A DNA stretch of 64,000 nt from Bradyrhizobium sp. CCBAU 53421 (GCF_015291625.1 NZ_CP030047.1:5828001-5892000); one strand, 5' to 3'; shown: positions 1 to 8,620, counted from the stretch's first letter. Notes: generated by a model from the sequence alone, not told the origin. Numbers and translations are program-made.

Positions 1-1
1 G

Positions 2-622
2 GCCACGATGGCCGACTGGGCCGCGCTCGACACCACCGCGGCCGTGAGCTGGATGCGCTATCGCTATCGCGACCTGCCGTTCGCCTATGTCGGGCACTCC
101 TTCGGCGGCCAGGCGCTTGGGCTCCTCGCCAACAACGCCGAGATCCCGCGCGCGCTGCTGGTCGCCTCGCAGGCCGCCACCTGGAAGCTGATGGCTTCGC
201 CCGAGCGCTACCGCGTCGTCGCCTTCATGAACGGCATCGGCCTGCCGCTGGCGCGTACGCTCGGCTATGTGCCCGGCTGGGCCGGCCTCGGCATGGACCT
301 GCCGCGCGGCGTGTTCGAGCAATGGCGCGGCTGGGTGATGCGCGAGCGCTACCTGCTCGACGACACGACGCTTGCGGCGCGCGAGAATTTTCCGAAGTTC
401 AAGGGCAAGCTCCGCGCGCTTGCCATCACCGACGACACCTGGGCGACGCGGCCGGCGGTCGAATTGCTGTGCTCCGCCTTCACCTCGATCACCCCGGAGA
501 TCATCTCGATCCGGCCCGCCGATGCCGGCGCGAAAGCGATCGGCCATTTCGGCTTCTTCCGCAGCGAACACCGCGACGCCCTCTGGCGCGGCGCCGCGGA
601 ATGGCTCGAGGCGGAAGGGTAA
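2..622 (+). CDS. Alpha/beta hydrolase, C-terminal part (5' end outside window)
   Basis: The frame is already open at base 2, so the protein begins upstream; the ATG at 8 is probably internal. The nucleophile elbow GHSFGG lies about 30 residues in. A late acidic residue (ITDDTW) and a histidine in GHFGFF fit the Asp and His of a Ser-Asp-His triad. This pattern matches the predicted alpha/beta hydrolases of the COG4757 type, cytoplasmic and of unknown substrate; an esterase or peptidase role cannot be chosen from sequence alone. The gene ends with TAA and is followed at once by a MITE-like repeat. Confidence 0.75.
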   Translation, partial: ATMADWAALDTTAAVSWMRYRYRDLPFAYVGHSFGGQALGLLANNAEIPRALLVASQAATWKLMASPERYRVVAFMNGIGLPLARTLGYVPGWAGLGMDLPRGVFEQWRGWVMRERYLLDDTTLAARENFPKFKGKLRALAITDDTWATRPAVELLCSAFTSITPEIISIRPADAGAKAIGHFGFFRSEHRDALWRGAAEWLEAEG

Positions 623-639
623 ACGCACTCGGCCGCCTC

Positions 640-1804
640 CGTCGTCCTGGCGAAAGCCAGGACCCATGACCACCGAATTTGCTTGTGAACAGGAACGCGG
701 TCCCAGCGTCGCGCCACAACGAACACGTGGGGTTATGGGTCCCCTGAGTTCACAAACGAAGTGCAACACTTCCGACAGGAGGTGTTGCCATGGGGCGGAG
801 TTACAAGCAGCTCTCGTTGGAAGATCGATGCGAGATTGCCCGGCTTTCGGCCAATGGCCACTCGGTCCGGCAAATCGCGGCAGCTTTGGATCGCCCGCCA
901 TCAACGATCTCTCGAGAGATGAACCGCAATCGCGGCGTTCAGGTTGGCTACAAGCCAAGCTACGCCCAGCAACAGACGCCGGCACGGCGCTGGAAGGGCT
1001 CTCGCCTCGAACGAGAGGCCGAACTGCGCCGCACCGTCCTGGCGGGCCTCGGCCGCGGCTGGTCGCCCGAGCAGGTTGCCGGCCGGCTGGCCCGCCAGCA
1101 CCGGCGCAAGGTGATCTCTCACGAGAGCATCTATCGCTTCATCTATGCCCAGATCGCCCGCACCTCGGACTTCAGTTGGCGGAACTATCTGCCCCGTCGC
1201 AAGGCCAAGCGCGGTCGTCGCGGCAAGCGAGGGGGCAGTCCCGCAAGCTTCATCGCGGGCCGTGTTTCGCTGGATCAGCGCCCGATCGAGGTCGCCGATC
1301 GCAAGACCCCGGGCCATTGGGAGGCCGACCTCATGATGTTCTCCAAGTACGGCCAGCAGATCCTGGCCGTGCATGAGCGCACCTCCCGTATCCTGCTCGG
1401 CGACCGCCTCGACAGCAAACTCGCGTCCGGGGTCGCCAGCCATCTCGTGCGCCTGTTCGCGGCCCTGCCGCAGCCGATGCGCCGCACCGTGACCTTCGAC
1501 AACGGCACCGAGTTCGCATCGCACCTTTCCTTGCAAAGCCTCTTGATCCAGACGTTCTTCTGCGATCCCCACTCGCCCTGGCAAAAAGGCGGCATCGAGA
1601 ATGCCATCGGCCGGATGCGCCGCTTCACCCCGCGCAAAACTGACCTCGAAACCCTCCCAACCCGACGCCTCCGCCAGGCCTTCGGCGCCTACAACAACAC
1701 CCCGCGCAAGTGCCCTGACTTCAGGACCCCCGCTGAGGCCTTTGCTGCTCAAGTGTTGCACTTCGAGTGTGAATCCACCTCCTGGCTTTCGCCAGGACGA
1801 CGCC
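640..1804. repeat. MITE-like palindromic repeat A, split by the IS30 element
   Basis: The left arm at 641-667 contains the hairpin GTCCTGGCGAAAGCCAGGAC (644-663) followed by CCAT. The right arm at 1780-1804 carries its reverse complement, TCCTGGCTTTCGCCAGGACG. Without the IS30 insertion (743-1779 plus a 3-bp duplication) the two arms would enclose about 75 bases and form an element of roughly 125 bp with near-perfect terminal inverted repeats of about 27 bp. No coding content. Repeats of this kind are common between genes in Bradyrhizobium; the copy number was not checked. Confidence 0.6.
743..1779 (+). mobile_element. IS30-family insertion sequence
   Basis: The terminal inverted repeats share TTCACA-N2-CGAAGTGCAACACTT: left at 749-771, right (inverted) at 1751-1773. 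Outside them the trinucleotide TCC occurs at 740-742 and 1780-1782, which fits the short target duplications of this family and gives an element of 1,037 bp. The ends could shift by a few bases. It carries one transposase gene and has inserted into the right arm of MITE-like repeat A. Confidence 0.8.
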
Positions 1805-2031
1805 GAGTGTGTGGCGCAGTTGTGAGGCACGCTGCGCGTCTCAAATTCAGTCGTCGTCCCGGCGCAGGCCGGGACCCATACGCCGCGGCGGATATTGTTG
1901 ACGGGACTCGTCGTTCTAGCGTTGCAAAACAATGGGCAATTGTGGTTATGGGTCCCGGCCCCCGTGCGCAATTGCGCACTAGGACCGATCGACATTCAGG
2001 ATTCCCAAGCGGTTTGATCGCTGATTCATAG
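790..2031 (+). CDS. IS30-family transposase, reading out of the element
   Basis: This is a DDE transposase. An N-terminal helix-turn-helix (about residues 5-45, SVRQIAAALDRPPSTISREM) binds the ends. Catalytic residues are visible in GHWEADLMM (first Asp), TFDNGTEFASH (second Asp) and PWQKGGIENAIGRMRR (Glu). The ATG at 790 has a strong ribosome site (AGGAGGT). The catalytic protein takes about 330 codons, but no stop codon occurs before the right end of the IS at 1779. The frame runs on through the MITE-like repeats and stops at 2029-2031 inside the left end of the neighbouring IS5 element, adding some 83 unrelated residues. Activity with this tail is unknown. Confidence 0.85.
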   Translation: MGRSYKQLSLEDRCEIARLSANGHSVRQIAAALDRPPSTISREMNRNRGVQVGYKPSYAQQQTPARRWKGSRLEREAELRRTVLAGLGRGWSPEQVAGRLARQHRRKVISHESIYRFIYAQIARTSDFSWRNYLPRRKAKRGRRGKRGGSPASFIAGRVSLDQRPIEVADRKTPGHWEADLMMFSKYGQQILAVHERTSRILLGDRLDSKLASGVASHLVRLFAALPQPMRRTVTFDNGTEFASHLSLQSLLIQTFFCDPHSPWQKGGIENAIGRMRRFTPRKTDLETLPTRRLRQAFGAYNNTPRKCPDFRTPAEAFAAQVLHFECESTSWLSPGRRRVCGAVVRHAARLKFSRRPGAGRDPYAAADIVDGTRRSSVAKQWAIVVMGPGPRAQLRTRTDRHSGFPSGLIADS

Positions 2032-2833
2032 AGTTCCGTGATTCGAGACACGGAGCAGATGGTGGCGGCGAAACGATATGAGCTGACGGAGGCGCAATGG
2101 GCGAGGGTTGCGCCACTGCTGCCGGGGAAAGCTGGCGACCCGGGACGGACGGCTGCGGACAATCGACTGTTCGTCAACGGATGTTTGTGGGTCTTGCGAT
2201 CGGGCGCACACTGGAGCGACCTGCCGGAACGGTACGGCAAGTGGAAAACGGTGCATCAGCGCTTCAGCCGCTGGTGCCATGCCGGCGTCTGGGAGCGCGT
2301 GTTCGCTGCTCTGACCGCCGATCGCGACAACCAGTATCTGATGATCGACAGCACCATCGTTCGCGCCCACCAGCAGGCGACGAGCGGAAAAGGGGGGCCA
2401 AAGATCAGGCGCTGGGGCGTTCCCGAGGCGGACTGACCACCAAGATCCACATGCTGGCTGATGCGCTCGGCCGTCCGCTCCGCTTCATCGTCACGGCTGG
2501 GCAAGTTAATGACATCACCCAGGCGCCCGCACTGCTCCACGGCCAGAGCGGCGATGCCGTGCTCGCCGACAAGGCCTATGACAGCAACGCCTTGCGTGCG
2601 ATCATCGCGGAAATCGGCGCAACGGCGGTGATCCCGTCAAACCGCACCCGCAAGATCATCATTCCGCACGACGCCGACGCCTACAAACAGCGCAACCGCA
2701 TCGAGCGCTGCTTTTGCCAGCTCAAACACTTCCGACGCTTGGCAACCCGTTATGACAGGCGATCTGGCAACTTTACTGGCTTCATCCATCTCGCAGCCGC
2801 AATGATCTGGATGCAATGAATGTCGATCGGCCC
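1982..2833 (+). mobile_element. IS5-family (IS427-type) insertion sequence
   Basis: Terminal inverted repeats of 17 bp with one mismatch lie at 1982-1998 (GGACCGATCGACATTCA) and 2817-2833 (inverted GGGCCGATCGACATTCA). A TA duplication flanks the element at 1980-1981 and 2834-2835, matching the TA or CTAG target preference of the IS427 group. The length is 852 bp. It encodes a transposase in two overlapping frames joined by a probable -1 frameshift and sits in the right arm of MITE-like repeat B. Confidence 0.85.
2038..2819 (+). CDS. IS5-family transposase made by -1 programmed frameshift
   Basis: OrfA (2038-2436, 132 aa) carries the N-terminal DUF4096-like domain and the first catalytic Asp (MIDSTIVRAH). 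The C-terminal half is in the -1 frame and ends at 2819; it holds the second Asp (VLADKAYDSN) and the Glu (RNRIERCFCQLKHFRRL). The frames meet at the slippery run AAAAGGGGGG (2388-2397). A -1 slip there joins SGKGG to AKDQALGRS and gives a product of about 260 aa, the usual size for the group. Programmed frameshifting at an A/G run is well known for IS427-group elements, so this is not read as a broken gene. Confidence 0.85.
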
Positions 2834-3024
2834 TAGGCCGGGACGACACCGAATATGTGGCCTGGCCGGTCAGTCATACGTTCGCATTCTCGCGACATGA
2901 TCTGGTCGGTCTTGCGGGTTGTTCGGCCGCGTGCGGTGCAAAGCCGCAGTAGAAGCGAAACCCATCAACCCGGATTAGCGGTCAAAATGATGGGTATCGC
3001 TTCGCTCCAACCGTCCTACCGATC

Positions 3025-3378
3025 TCACACCGCCTTCCGCGGCGCCGCCGTCGCCTTATCCCCCGTGTTCGGCGTGCCCGTCGGCTCGATCAGCAGCAGA
3101 TGCACCTCTTCGCGTGCGACGGGGCGGTGCTCGACGCCCTTGGGCACAATGTACATCTGGCCGGGGTGCAGCGTGACGGTGCGGTCGCGCAGCTCGATGT
3201 CGAGCACGCCTTTCAGCACGAGGAAGAAGTCGTCGGTGTCGTCGTGTTTGTGCCAGACGAACTCGCCCTGCACCTTCACCACCATGACGTCGCAGGCGTT
3301 GAATTGCGCGACGGTGCGCGGCGACCAGTGATCGCTGAATGTCGAGAGTTTCTCGGAAAGATCGATCGCGTCGCGCAT
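3025..3378 (-). CDS. Small cupin-domain protein
   Basis: A single-domain cupin of about 117 aa. Cupin motif 1 is visible as WHKHDDTDDFFLVLKGVLDIEL (metal-binding His, His and Glu/Asp positions) and motif 2 as LHPGQMYIVPKGVEHRP. Two Met codons occur together at 3381 and 3378; GGAGG lies only one base before the first, so the second is preferred. The family includes metal-dependent isomerases, dioxygenases and sugar-binding proteins; no substrate can be assigned. It stands alone, with IS elements downstream. Confidence 0.75.
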   Translation of the reverse strand: MRDAIDLSEKLSTFSDHWSPRTVAQFNACDVMVVKVQGEFVWHKHDDTDDFFLVLKGVLDIELRDRTVTLHPGQMYIVPKGVEHRPVAREEVHLLLIEPTGTPNTGDKATAAPRKAV

Positions 3379-3435
3379 CATGCCTCCGGGTCCGGACCAG
3401 CTTGCCGGGCTCGTTAGCTCAGCCGCGCGATATGC

Positions 3436-3645
3436 TCAATGCACGCCCCTCAACTTCGCCGGATACGGTGTCGGCCCGTCCTGCCCGTTGATATCGCAAT
3501 GCGCCTCGCCGTTGGCCGCCTTGCGCGCCAGCAATTCCCGCTCGGCCTTGTACCAGAGTTGATCCATCTGCCCGGGCGGTTCGCCGGCGTCCTTCCACAA
3601 TTCGTAGGCGCGGGTCCGAATCTCCTGCTCGGTTGGGCCTCTCAT
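3436..3645 (-). CDS. DUF2934 family small protein
   Basis: A hydrophilic 69-aa protein beginning MRGPTEQEIRTRAYELWKDAG and continuing through a QLWYKAERELL segment, the hallmark of DUF2934 proteins, which are abundant in Rhizobiales and of unknown function. The ATG at 3645 has a good ribosome site (GAGGGAG, six bases upstream); the upstream TTG at 3660 overlaps that site and is unlikely. No export signal. Confidence 0.7.
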   Translation of the reverse strand: MRGPTEQEIRTRAYELWKDAGEPPGQMDQLWYKAERELLARKAANGEAHCDINGQDGPTPYPAKLRGVH

Positions 3646-4128
3646 GGGCGGCTCCCTCAATTTGAGACATCAAACTGTTTGAGAGTGGAACTGCCAGCAT
3701 AGCGCATGGTTCCAAGGCGCGCGAGATGGCCGCGGCACTGATCACGCGGCCCCTGTGCACAAACGCCGTTGCGCGGGCCATTCGGCGGAAAAAGCGGATT
3801 GGATTTGCACGCGCGGTGAACGGTCTCGAGGAAAAATCCCCGGTGGATATGCAGGTCAACAAGGGTGCCCTAATCGCCGGCACCAAGCGCGGACGCCGAC
3901 CATGCGCCGGTCTTGCGGAGGCCAGCTACCCCTTCAGAGGTATGAAACCTTTGCCCGCTTCCGCAGACTTAAACTCATCAGGATTTTGCCACGACCTTCC
4001 TGGGGCTAGAGACAGCGCCGCTCGCATGTATTTTAAGCGGGCGGCGTTGCGCTGTCGGGCAGGGCTCGTTCTCCGCTTCCCATCGCCAGGAGAGCACCAG
4101 GACGGCAGCACCGGCCTGCGGGCTACCG
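3646..4128. other. Gene-free stretch
   Basis: These 483 bases lie between the divergent-side start of the DUF2934 gene and the end of the glutathione reductase gene. Open frames exist on both strands, but none has a ribosome site, a recognisable domain or plausible composition. No repeat or terminator was seen. Confidence 0.5.
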
Positions 4129-5515
4129 CTACTCCGCCGCCTGGCGCACGTGGCGCGCGGATGGCGTCCGCATCGTCACCAGCTCTTCGGAGGCGGTCGG
4201 ATGCAGCGCGACGGTGGCGTCGAAATCGGCCTTGGTCGCCTTCATCTTCACCGCGATCGCGATCGCTTGCGTGATCTCGGCGGCGCAATCGCCGACGATG
4301 TGGCAGCCGAGCACGCGGTCGCTCGAACCGTCGACCACGAGCTTCATCAGCACGCGGGTGTCGCGGCCGGACATCGTCGCCTTGATCGGGCGGAAATCGG
4401 TCTTGTAGATGTCGACGTGGCTATACTGCGCCCGCGCCTCTTCTTCCGTCAGGCCGACGGTGCCGACCTCCGGCTGCGAGAACACCGCGGTCGGGATCGT
4501 GGCGTGGTCGACCTGGACCGGGCGCTTGCCGAAACACGGTGTCGGCGAAGGCATGGCCCTCGCGGATCGCGACCGGGGTCAGGTTGGTGCGATGGGTGAC
4601 GTCGCCGATCGCGTAGATGTTGTCGACCGAGGTCTTCGACCAGCCGTCGACCTGGATGCCGCCATTGGCGGGATTGATGGCGACGCCGGCGGTCTCCAGC
4701 CCGAGATTGGCGACGTTGGGATGCCGGCCGATCGCGAACATCACCTGGTCGGAGGCGATGCTGGAGCCGCTCGACAGATGTGTGGTGTAGTCGCGGCCGT
4801 GCTTGTCGACCTTCGCCACCGTGGAGCCGGTGATGATGGTGATGCCGCGCTTCTCCATCTCGGCGCGGACATGCTTGCGCACGTCCTCGTCGAAGCCGCG
4901 CAGGATGTTGTCGCCGCGATAGACCACTGACACGTCGGAGCCGTAGCCGGCGAAGATGCCGGCGAATTCTAGCGCGATGTAGCCGCCGCCCTGGATCACG
5001 ATCCGCTTCGGCAGCTCCTTGAGGTGAAACGCCTCGTTGGAGGAGATCACGTGCTCGATGCCGGGCACGACGGGGCCGTGATTGGGCGCGCCGCCGGTCG
5101 CGATCAGGATGTACTTCGCGGTCACCTTCTCGCCGGTAGCGAGGCGCAGCGTATGCGCGTCCTCGAGCACCGCCCGGGTCTTCACGATCTTCGCGCCCGA
5201 TTTCTCGACATTGGTGGTGTAGGCGCCCTCGAGCCGGGCGATCTCCTTGTCCTTGTTGGCGACGAGCGTCGCCCAGTCGAACGAGACCTGGCCGATGCTC
5301 CAGCCGAAGCCGGCCGCGTCCTCGATCTCCTGGTGGACGTGGCTGCCGATCACGAACAGCTTCTTCGGCACGCAGCCGCGGATCACGCAGGTGCCGCCCA
5401 TCCGGTACTCTTCGGCCACCATGACCTTGGCGCCATAATTGGCGGCGATGCGGGCGGCACGAACGCCGCCCGAACCACCACCGATGACAAACAGGTCGAC
5501 GTCAAACTCGGCCAT
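4129..5515 (-). pseudogene. gor: Glutathione-disulfide reductase, single-base frameshift
   Basis: A flavoprotein that would reduce glutathione disulfide with NADPH. The first frame (5515-4421) shows the FAD-binding GGGSGGVRAARIAA, the redox-active disulfide GGTCVIRGCVPKK and the GDVTHRTNLTPVA segment. It breaks after GHAFADTVF. The rest (VDHATIPTAVFSQPEVGTVG to the dimer-interface ALHPTASEE) continues in another frame to 4129. The break is one extra base in the AAA run at 4532-4534 (plus strand): with AA, the frame reads DTVFGKRPVQVDH as in intact homologues. As written, the product lacks the dimerisation domain with the catalytic His and should be inactive. It could be a true mutation or a sequencing error. 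Confidence 0.85.
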
Positions 5516-5538
5516 GGCAACCCTCTTTCTTCCTGCTC

Positions 5539-5656
5539 CCTCGCCCCGCTCTTGCGGGGGGAGGGTTGGGGTGAGGGCATCTCCGCGAGTCAGACCAGCG
5601 GAGAGTCCCCCTCACCCGGCACTACGTGCCGACCCCTCCCCGCAAGCGGGGCGAGG
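5539..5656. repeat. Intergenic inverted repeat, MITE-like
   Basis: A 118-bp element between gor and the DUF2059 gene. It begins CCTCGCCCCGCTCTTGCGGG and ends CCCCGCAAGCGGGGCGAGG, which are inverted copies of each other. Inside lie GGGTGAGGGCATCTCCGCGA and its near-inverse (CGGAGAGTCCCCCTCACCC), so most of it can fold into one long imperfect hairpin. Similar elements are common in Bradyrhizobium and Rhodopseudomonas genomes. It may also end transcription of either neighbour. Confidence 0.7.
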
Positions 5657-5667
5657 TAAGAAGCGCG

Positions 5668-6201
5668 TCAGATATCCTTGCCGCGCTTCTTCATCTCGGC
5701 CTTGAACTGGCCGTTGACGATCACGCCGAACTGCTGCGCCCACTGTTGCATATATTGCAGCGATCCGTTGATTGCCGTGGGCTCCGCGGTCAAAAGTTTC
5801 TGACCGAGCGGCGTCTTGTAGAACGTCACGAGATCCTTCAGCTCCTGCTCGGTGAACTCGGCGGCGTAGATCTGCGCCATGCCTTCGCCGATCTCCTTCT
5901 CGCCGCCCGCGAACTGCTTGGCGACGACCAGCGCCACCTCGTCGAGGTCCTTCTGGTAGTTCAGATACTGCTGCAGCAGACCGGTCTTGGTCTTCTCGAT
6001 GATTCCCGGAACGGCGCCGGAATACATCACCGCCACGTTCTTCATGGTCAGGATTTCCTTGGCGTACCCGATCGCCGCGGGGGTCGACTGCTTGACCTTG
6101 GGCATCGGCGGCAGCTGTTGCTGCGCCATCGCCGGTGCGGCCGCGAGCGCGAGGCCGGCCGCCAGAGCCGCCGCCGACAAAAGTCCCGAAAAACGCTTCA
6201 T
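5668..6201 (-). CDS. Secreted DUF2059 domain protein
   Basis: A 177-aa protein with a clear Sec signal peptide (MKRFSGLLSAAALAAGLALA, cleavage near AMAQ). The mature part is helical, with the DUF2059 core around residues 100-160 (IYAAEFTEQELKDLVTFYKT, then SPLGQKLL-like KTPLGQKLL). DUF2059 proteins are periplasmic and of unknown function. It lies 23 bases downstream of rpiA on the same strand, so the two are probably co-transcribed. Confidence 0.8.
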   Translation of the reverse strand: MKRFSGLLSAAALAAGLALAAAPAMAQQQLPPMPKVKQSTPAAIGYAKEILTMKNVAVMYSGAVPGIIEKTKTGLLQQYLNYQKDLDEVALVVAKQFAGGEKEIGEGMAQIYAAEFTEQELKDLVTFYKTPLGQKLLTAEPTAINGSLQYMQQWAQQFGVIVNGQFKAEMKKRGKDI

Positions 6202-6224
6202 TCCAAGTCTCCTTGCTTGCGGCG

Positions 6225-6923
6225 CTATCGCCGTTCAACAACCCGAATTCCCTGTGCGCCGGCCAGCACGGCGACGCTGCCGAGCCCGATGAACAGGCCG
6301 TGTTCGACCACGCCCGGAATCACGCTGAGCAAACCGGCAAGACGCGGCGGGTCGCCGATCCGGCCGAGATGCGCATCGACGATCCAGTGGCCGCCATCGG
6401 TGACAAAAACGTGACCGTCCTTGCCCTTGCGGACGATCATCTGGCCGGACACGCCGGCCTGTGCGAACGCCCGCGCCATCGCGGCCTGGGTCGCGGCGAG
6501 CCCGAACGGGATCACCTCGACCGGCAGCGGGAAGCGGCCGAGCACGTCGACCCATTTGCTGTCGTCGGCGATCACGATCATGCGGTCGCTGGCCGCCGCC
6601 ACGATCTTCTCGCGCAGCAGCGCGCCGCCGCCGCCCTTGATCAGATTGAGCGCTGGGTCGATCTCGTCGGCGCCGTCGATGGTGAGGTCGAGATGATCGA
6701 TGTCGTCCAGCGTGGTCAGCGGAATGCCGCAGCGGATCGCGTCCGCCCGGGTCGCCTCCGAGGTCGGCACGCCGATCACCTTCATGCCTGACCGGACCTT
6801 CTCGCCGAGCAGCTCGACGAAGTGCTTGGCGGTCGATCCGGTGCCGAGCCCGAGCTTCATGCCGTCGCGCACCTCTTCGAGCGCGCGCGCCGCCGCCTGG
6901 CGTTTCAGTGCGTCCATGTCCAC
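6225..6923 (-). CDS. rpiA: Ribose-5-phosphate isomerase A
   Basis: Interconverts ribose 5-phosphate and ribulose 5-phosphate in the pentose phosphate pathway. Family motifs are intact: [15 protein letters not shown] near the N-terminus, [28 protein letters not shown] in the middle (catalytic Asp, Asp, Lys region) and [11 protein letters not shown] near the C-terminus. The 232-aa length is usual. A GTG at 6923 is preferred because GAGGGG lies nine bases upstream; ATG two codons later is the alternative. Confidence 0.95.
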   Translation of the reverse strand: MDMDALKRQAAARALEEVRDGMKLGLGTGSTAKHFVELLGEKVRSGMKVIGVPTSEATRADAIRCGIPLTTLDDIDHLDLTIDGADEIDPALNLIKGGGGALLREKIVAAASDRMIVIADDSKWVDVLGRFPLPVEVIPFGLAATQAAMARAFAQAGVSGQMIVRKGKDGHVFVTDGGHWIVDAHLGRIGDPPRLAGLLSVIPGVVEHGLFIGLGSVAVLAGAQGIRVVERR

Positions 6924-7030
6924 GGCCGATAGCCCCTCGGTTGTCCGTTACGGGCGCGCCATCGGGCGGCCCGGCGGGCGCATATCTAGCCTCGATTCAC
7001 TGGCAGGAATAGCGCCATCCGGGCCCGTCT

Positions 7031-7864
7031 TTAGGCCGAAACGGCATCCATCGCGGCCAAAATCGCCGCAAAACGGTCCTCGACCTCGGCCCGCATCCCC
7101 GGGTGGGTGAAAACATAGAGCCGGTCGTCGTGAATCGCGCTCACTACGCGGGCCGCGACCGCGGCCGGATCGAGACCGGCCTCGAGGCGCCGCGCGATCT
7201 CGGCGACGAGCGCGGCTGCCGGGCTGTCAGGCGCAAGCTGGCGGGCCGGGCCGTACTGCGCCGGGCGGTTGCGCCCGCTCTCGCCGATCCGGGTCCGCAC
7301 ATAGCTCGGACAGAGCACGCTGACGCCGATCCCGAGCGGCTTCAGTTGCGCCGAAAGCCCTTCGGACAGGCTGACGACGGCGAATTTGGACGCCGAATAC
7401 GGGCTGACGCCGAGCCCGGCATTCATGCCGGCCATCGACGCTGTGTTGACGATATGGCCGCCCTCGCCATGGCCGCGGATGTGCGGCAGGAAGCTCCTGA
7501 CGCCGTGCACGACGCCCATCAGGTTGACGTCGATCACCCAGCGCCAGTCGTCGACGGAGATCGGGTCGATGCCGCCACCACCGGCGACACCGGCATTGTT
7601 GCAGACGACATGGACTTTGCCGAAGGCGCTGAACGATGTCTCTGCCGCGCGGTCGACGCTTGCGGGATCGGCGACGTCGCAGACCACGCCATGGACATCG
7701 GCGCCGCCGGCCCGTAGCCCATCGACGGCCTTGTCGAGCGCGCCGGTTTCAATGTCGGCGAGCATCACCTTCATGCCTTCCCGCGCGAACGCGGTTGCCA
7801 TGGCAAGGCCAATTCCGCTGGCCGCACCGGTGACAAACGCGGCTTTTCCGGCAAGTTCCCGCAT
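7031..7864 (-). CDS. SDR family NAD(P)-dependent oxidoreductase
   Basis: A classical short-chain dehydrogenase of 277 aa. It has the cofactor motif TGAASGIG (residues 13-20), NNAGVAGG, the catalytic Ser in NTASMAGM and the YSASK (Tyr, Lys) motif. An Asp after the second strand (MLADIETG) suggests NAD rather than NADP. The start at 7864 follows GGGAGG by five bases; the frame stays open upstream to 8575 but that part overlaps gph and is spurious. The substrate is unknown. It is divergent from gph with about 75 bases between the starts. Confidence 0.85.
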   Translation of the reverse strand: MRELAGKAAFVTGAASGIGLAMATAFAREGMKVMLADIETGALDKAVDGLRAGGADVHGVVCDVADPASVDRAAETSFSAFGKVHVVCNNAGVAGGGGIDPISVDDWRWVIDVNLMGVVHGVRSFLPHIRGHGEGGHIVNTASMAGMNAGLGVSPYSASKFAVVSLSEGLSAQLKPLGIGVSVLCPSYVRTRIGESGRNRPAQYGPARQLAPDSPAAALVAEIARRLEAGLDPAAVAARVVSAIHDDRLYVFTHPGMRAEVEDRFAAILAAMDAVSA

Positions 7865-7939
7865 CCGAGCCTCCCTTTTTTGCACCACGCTAGCATCTTC
7901 GCTTGCATCGCGCCGCGCTGCCCTGATAGCCAGAAACAG

Positions 7940-8620
7940 ATGTCCGCCTCTTCTCCCCCCATCATCGTGTTCGATCTCGACGGCACGCTGGTCGACACCG
8001 CGCCTGACCTGATCAGCGCGCTGAATTTTGTGCTCGACCGCGAAGGCCTGCGGCCGGTTCCGCTGTCGGCGGCCCGCAGCATGATCGGCGCCGGCGCGCG
8101 CAAGCTGCTTGAGCGCGGGCTCGAGGTGGACGGACGCGTGGTCAGCCTCGCCGACCTCGATCGCCTGACCGCGGATTTCATCGACTATTACGCCGAGCAC
8201 ATCGCCGACGGGTCGCGCCCGTTCGACGGGCTCGAGCCCGCGCTCGACCGGCTTGCGGCCAAGGGCCATCTCCTTGCGGTCTGCACCAACAAGCTGGAGT
8301 GGCTGTCGAAGCTGCTGCTCGACCGGCTCGGATTGACCCCGCGCTTTGCCGCGATCTGCGGCCAGGACACGTTCGGGGTCGCGAAACCCGATCCGGCGTT
8401 CCTGCGCGAGACGGTCGCGCGCGCAGGCGGAAAGCTGCCCGGGGCCATCATGGTCGGCGATGCCGGTCCCGATGTCGGGGTCGCCCGGCGCGCCAGCGTC
8501 CCGGTGATCGGGGTCGATTTCGGCTATACTGACGTCCCGATGACCGAGCTGAAGCCGGACCGGCTGATCAGCCATATGCGCGATCTGCCGGACGCCGTCG
8601 CCAGCCTCGGCGCCGCATAA
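7940..8620 (+). CDS. gph: Phosphoglycolate phosphatase (HAD superfamily)
   Basis: Hydrolyses 2-phosphoglycolate, a product of DNA repair and Rubisco oxygenation. HAD motifs are all present: FDLDGTLVDTAPDL (nucleophile Asp), VCTNK (motif II), KPDPAFL (motif III Lys) and MVGDAGPDVGVARRA (motif IV acids). A cap domain lies between motifs I and II, giving the usual size of 226 aa. The ATG at 7940 is chosen since the family begins just before the DxDGT motif. Confidence 0.85.
   Translation: MSASSPPIIVFDLDGTLVDTAPDLISALNFVLDREGLRPVPLSAARSMIGAGARKLLERGLEVDGRVVSLADLDRLTADFIDYYAEHIADGSRPFDGLEPALDRLAAKGHLLAVCTNKLEWLSKLLLDRLGLTPRFAAICGQDTFGVAKPDPAFLRETVARAGGKLPGAIMVGDAGPDVGVARRASVPVIGVDFGYTDVPMTELKPDRLISHMRDLPDAVASLGAA

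Larger units (their letters stand above)
1853..2847. repeat. MITE-like palindromic repeat B, split by the IS5 element
   Basis: The left arm contains the hairpin GTCCCGGCGCAGGCCGGGAC (1856-1875) followed by CCAT. The right arm begins with ATGGGTCCCGGCC (1948-1960), continues with the perfect palindrome GTGCGCAATTGCGCAC (1964-1979), and resumes after the IS5 element as GGCCGGGAC (2836-2844). Removing IS5 and one TA copy restores a stem GTCCCGGCC/GGCCGGGAC around the inner palindrome. The element is related in design to repeat A and would be about 140 bp long. Confidence 0.6.

Noticed and set aside
3408..3440. tRNA-like stretch GGCTCGTTAGCTCAG
   Set aside because: It recalls a D-arm, but no T-arm, anticodon stem or acceptor pairing follows, and it overlaps the cupin and DUF2934 gene borders.
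7865..8575. Upstream extension of the SDR frame giving 514 residues
   Set aside because: It runs antisense to gph and has no family similarity; the SDR start at 7864 has a ribosome site and begins the Rossmann fold.
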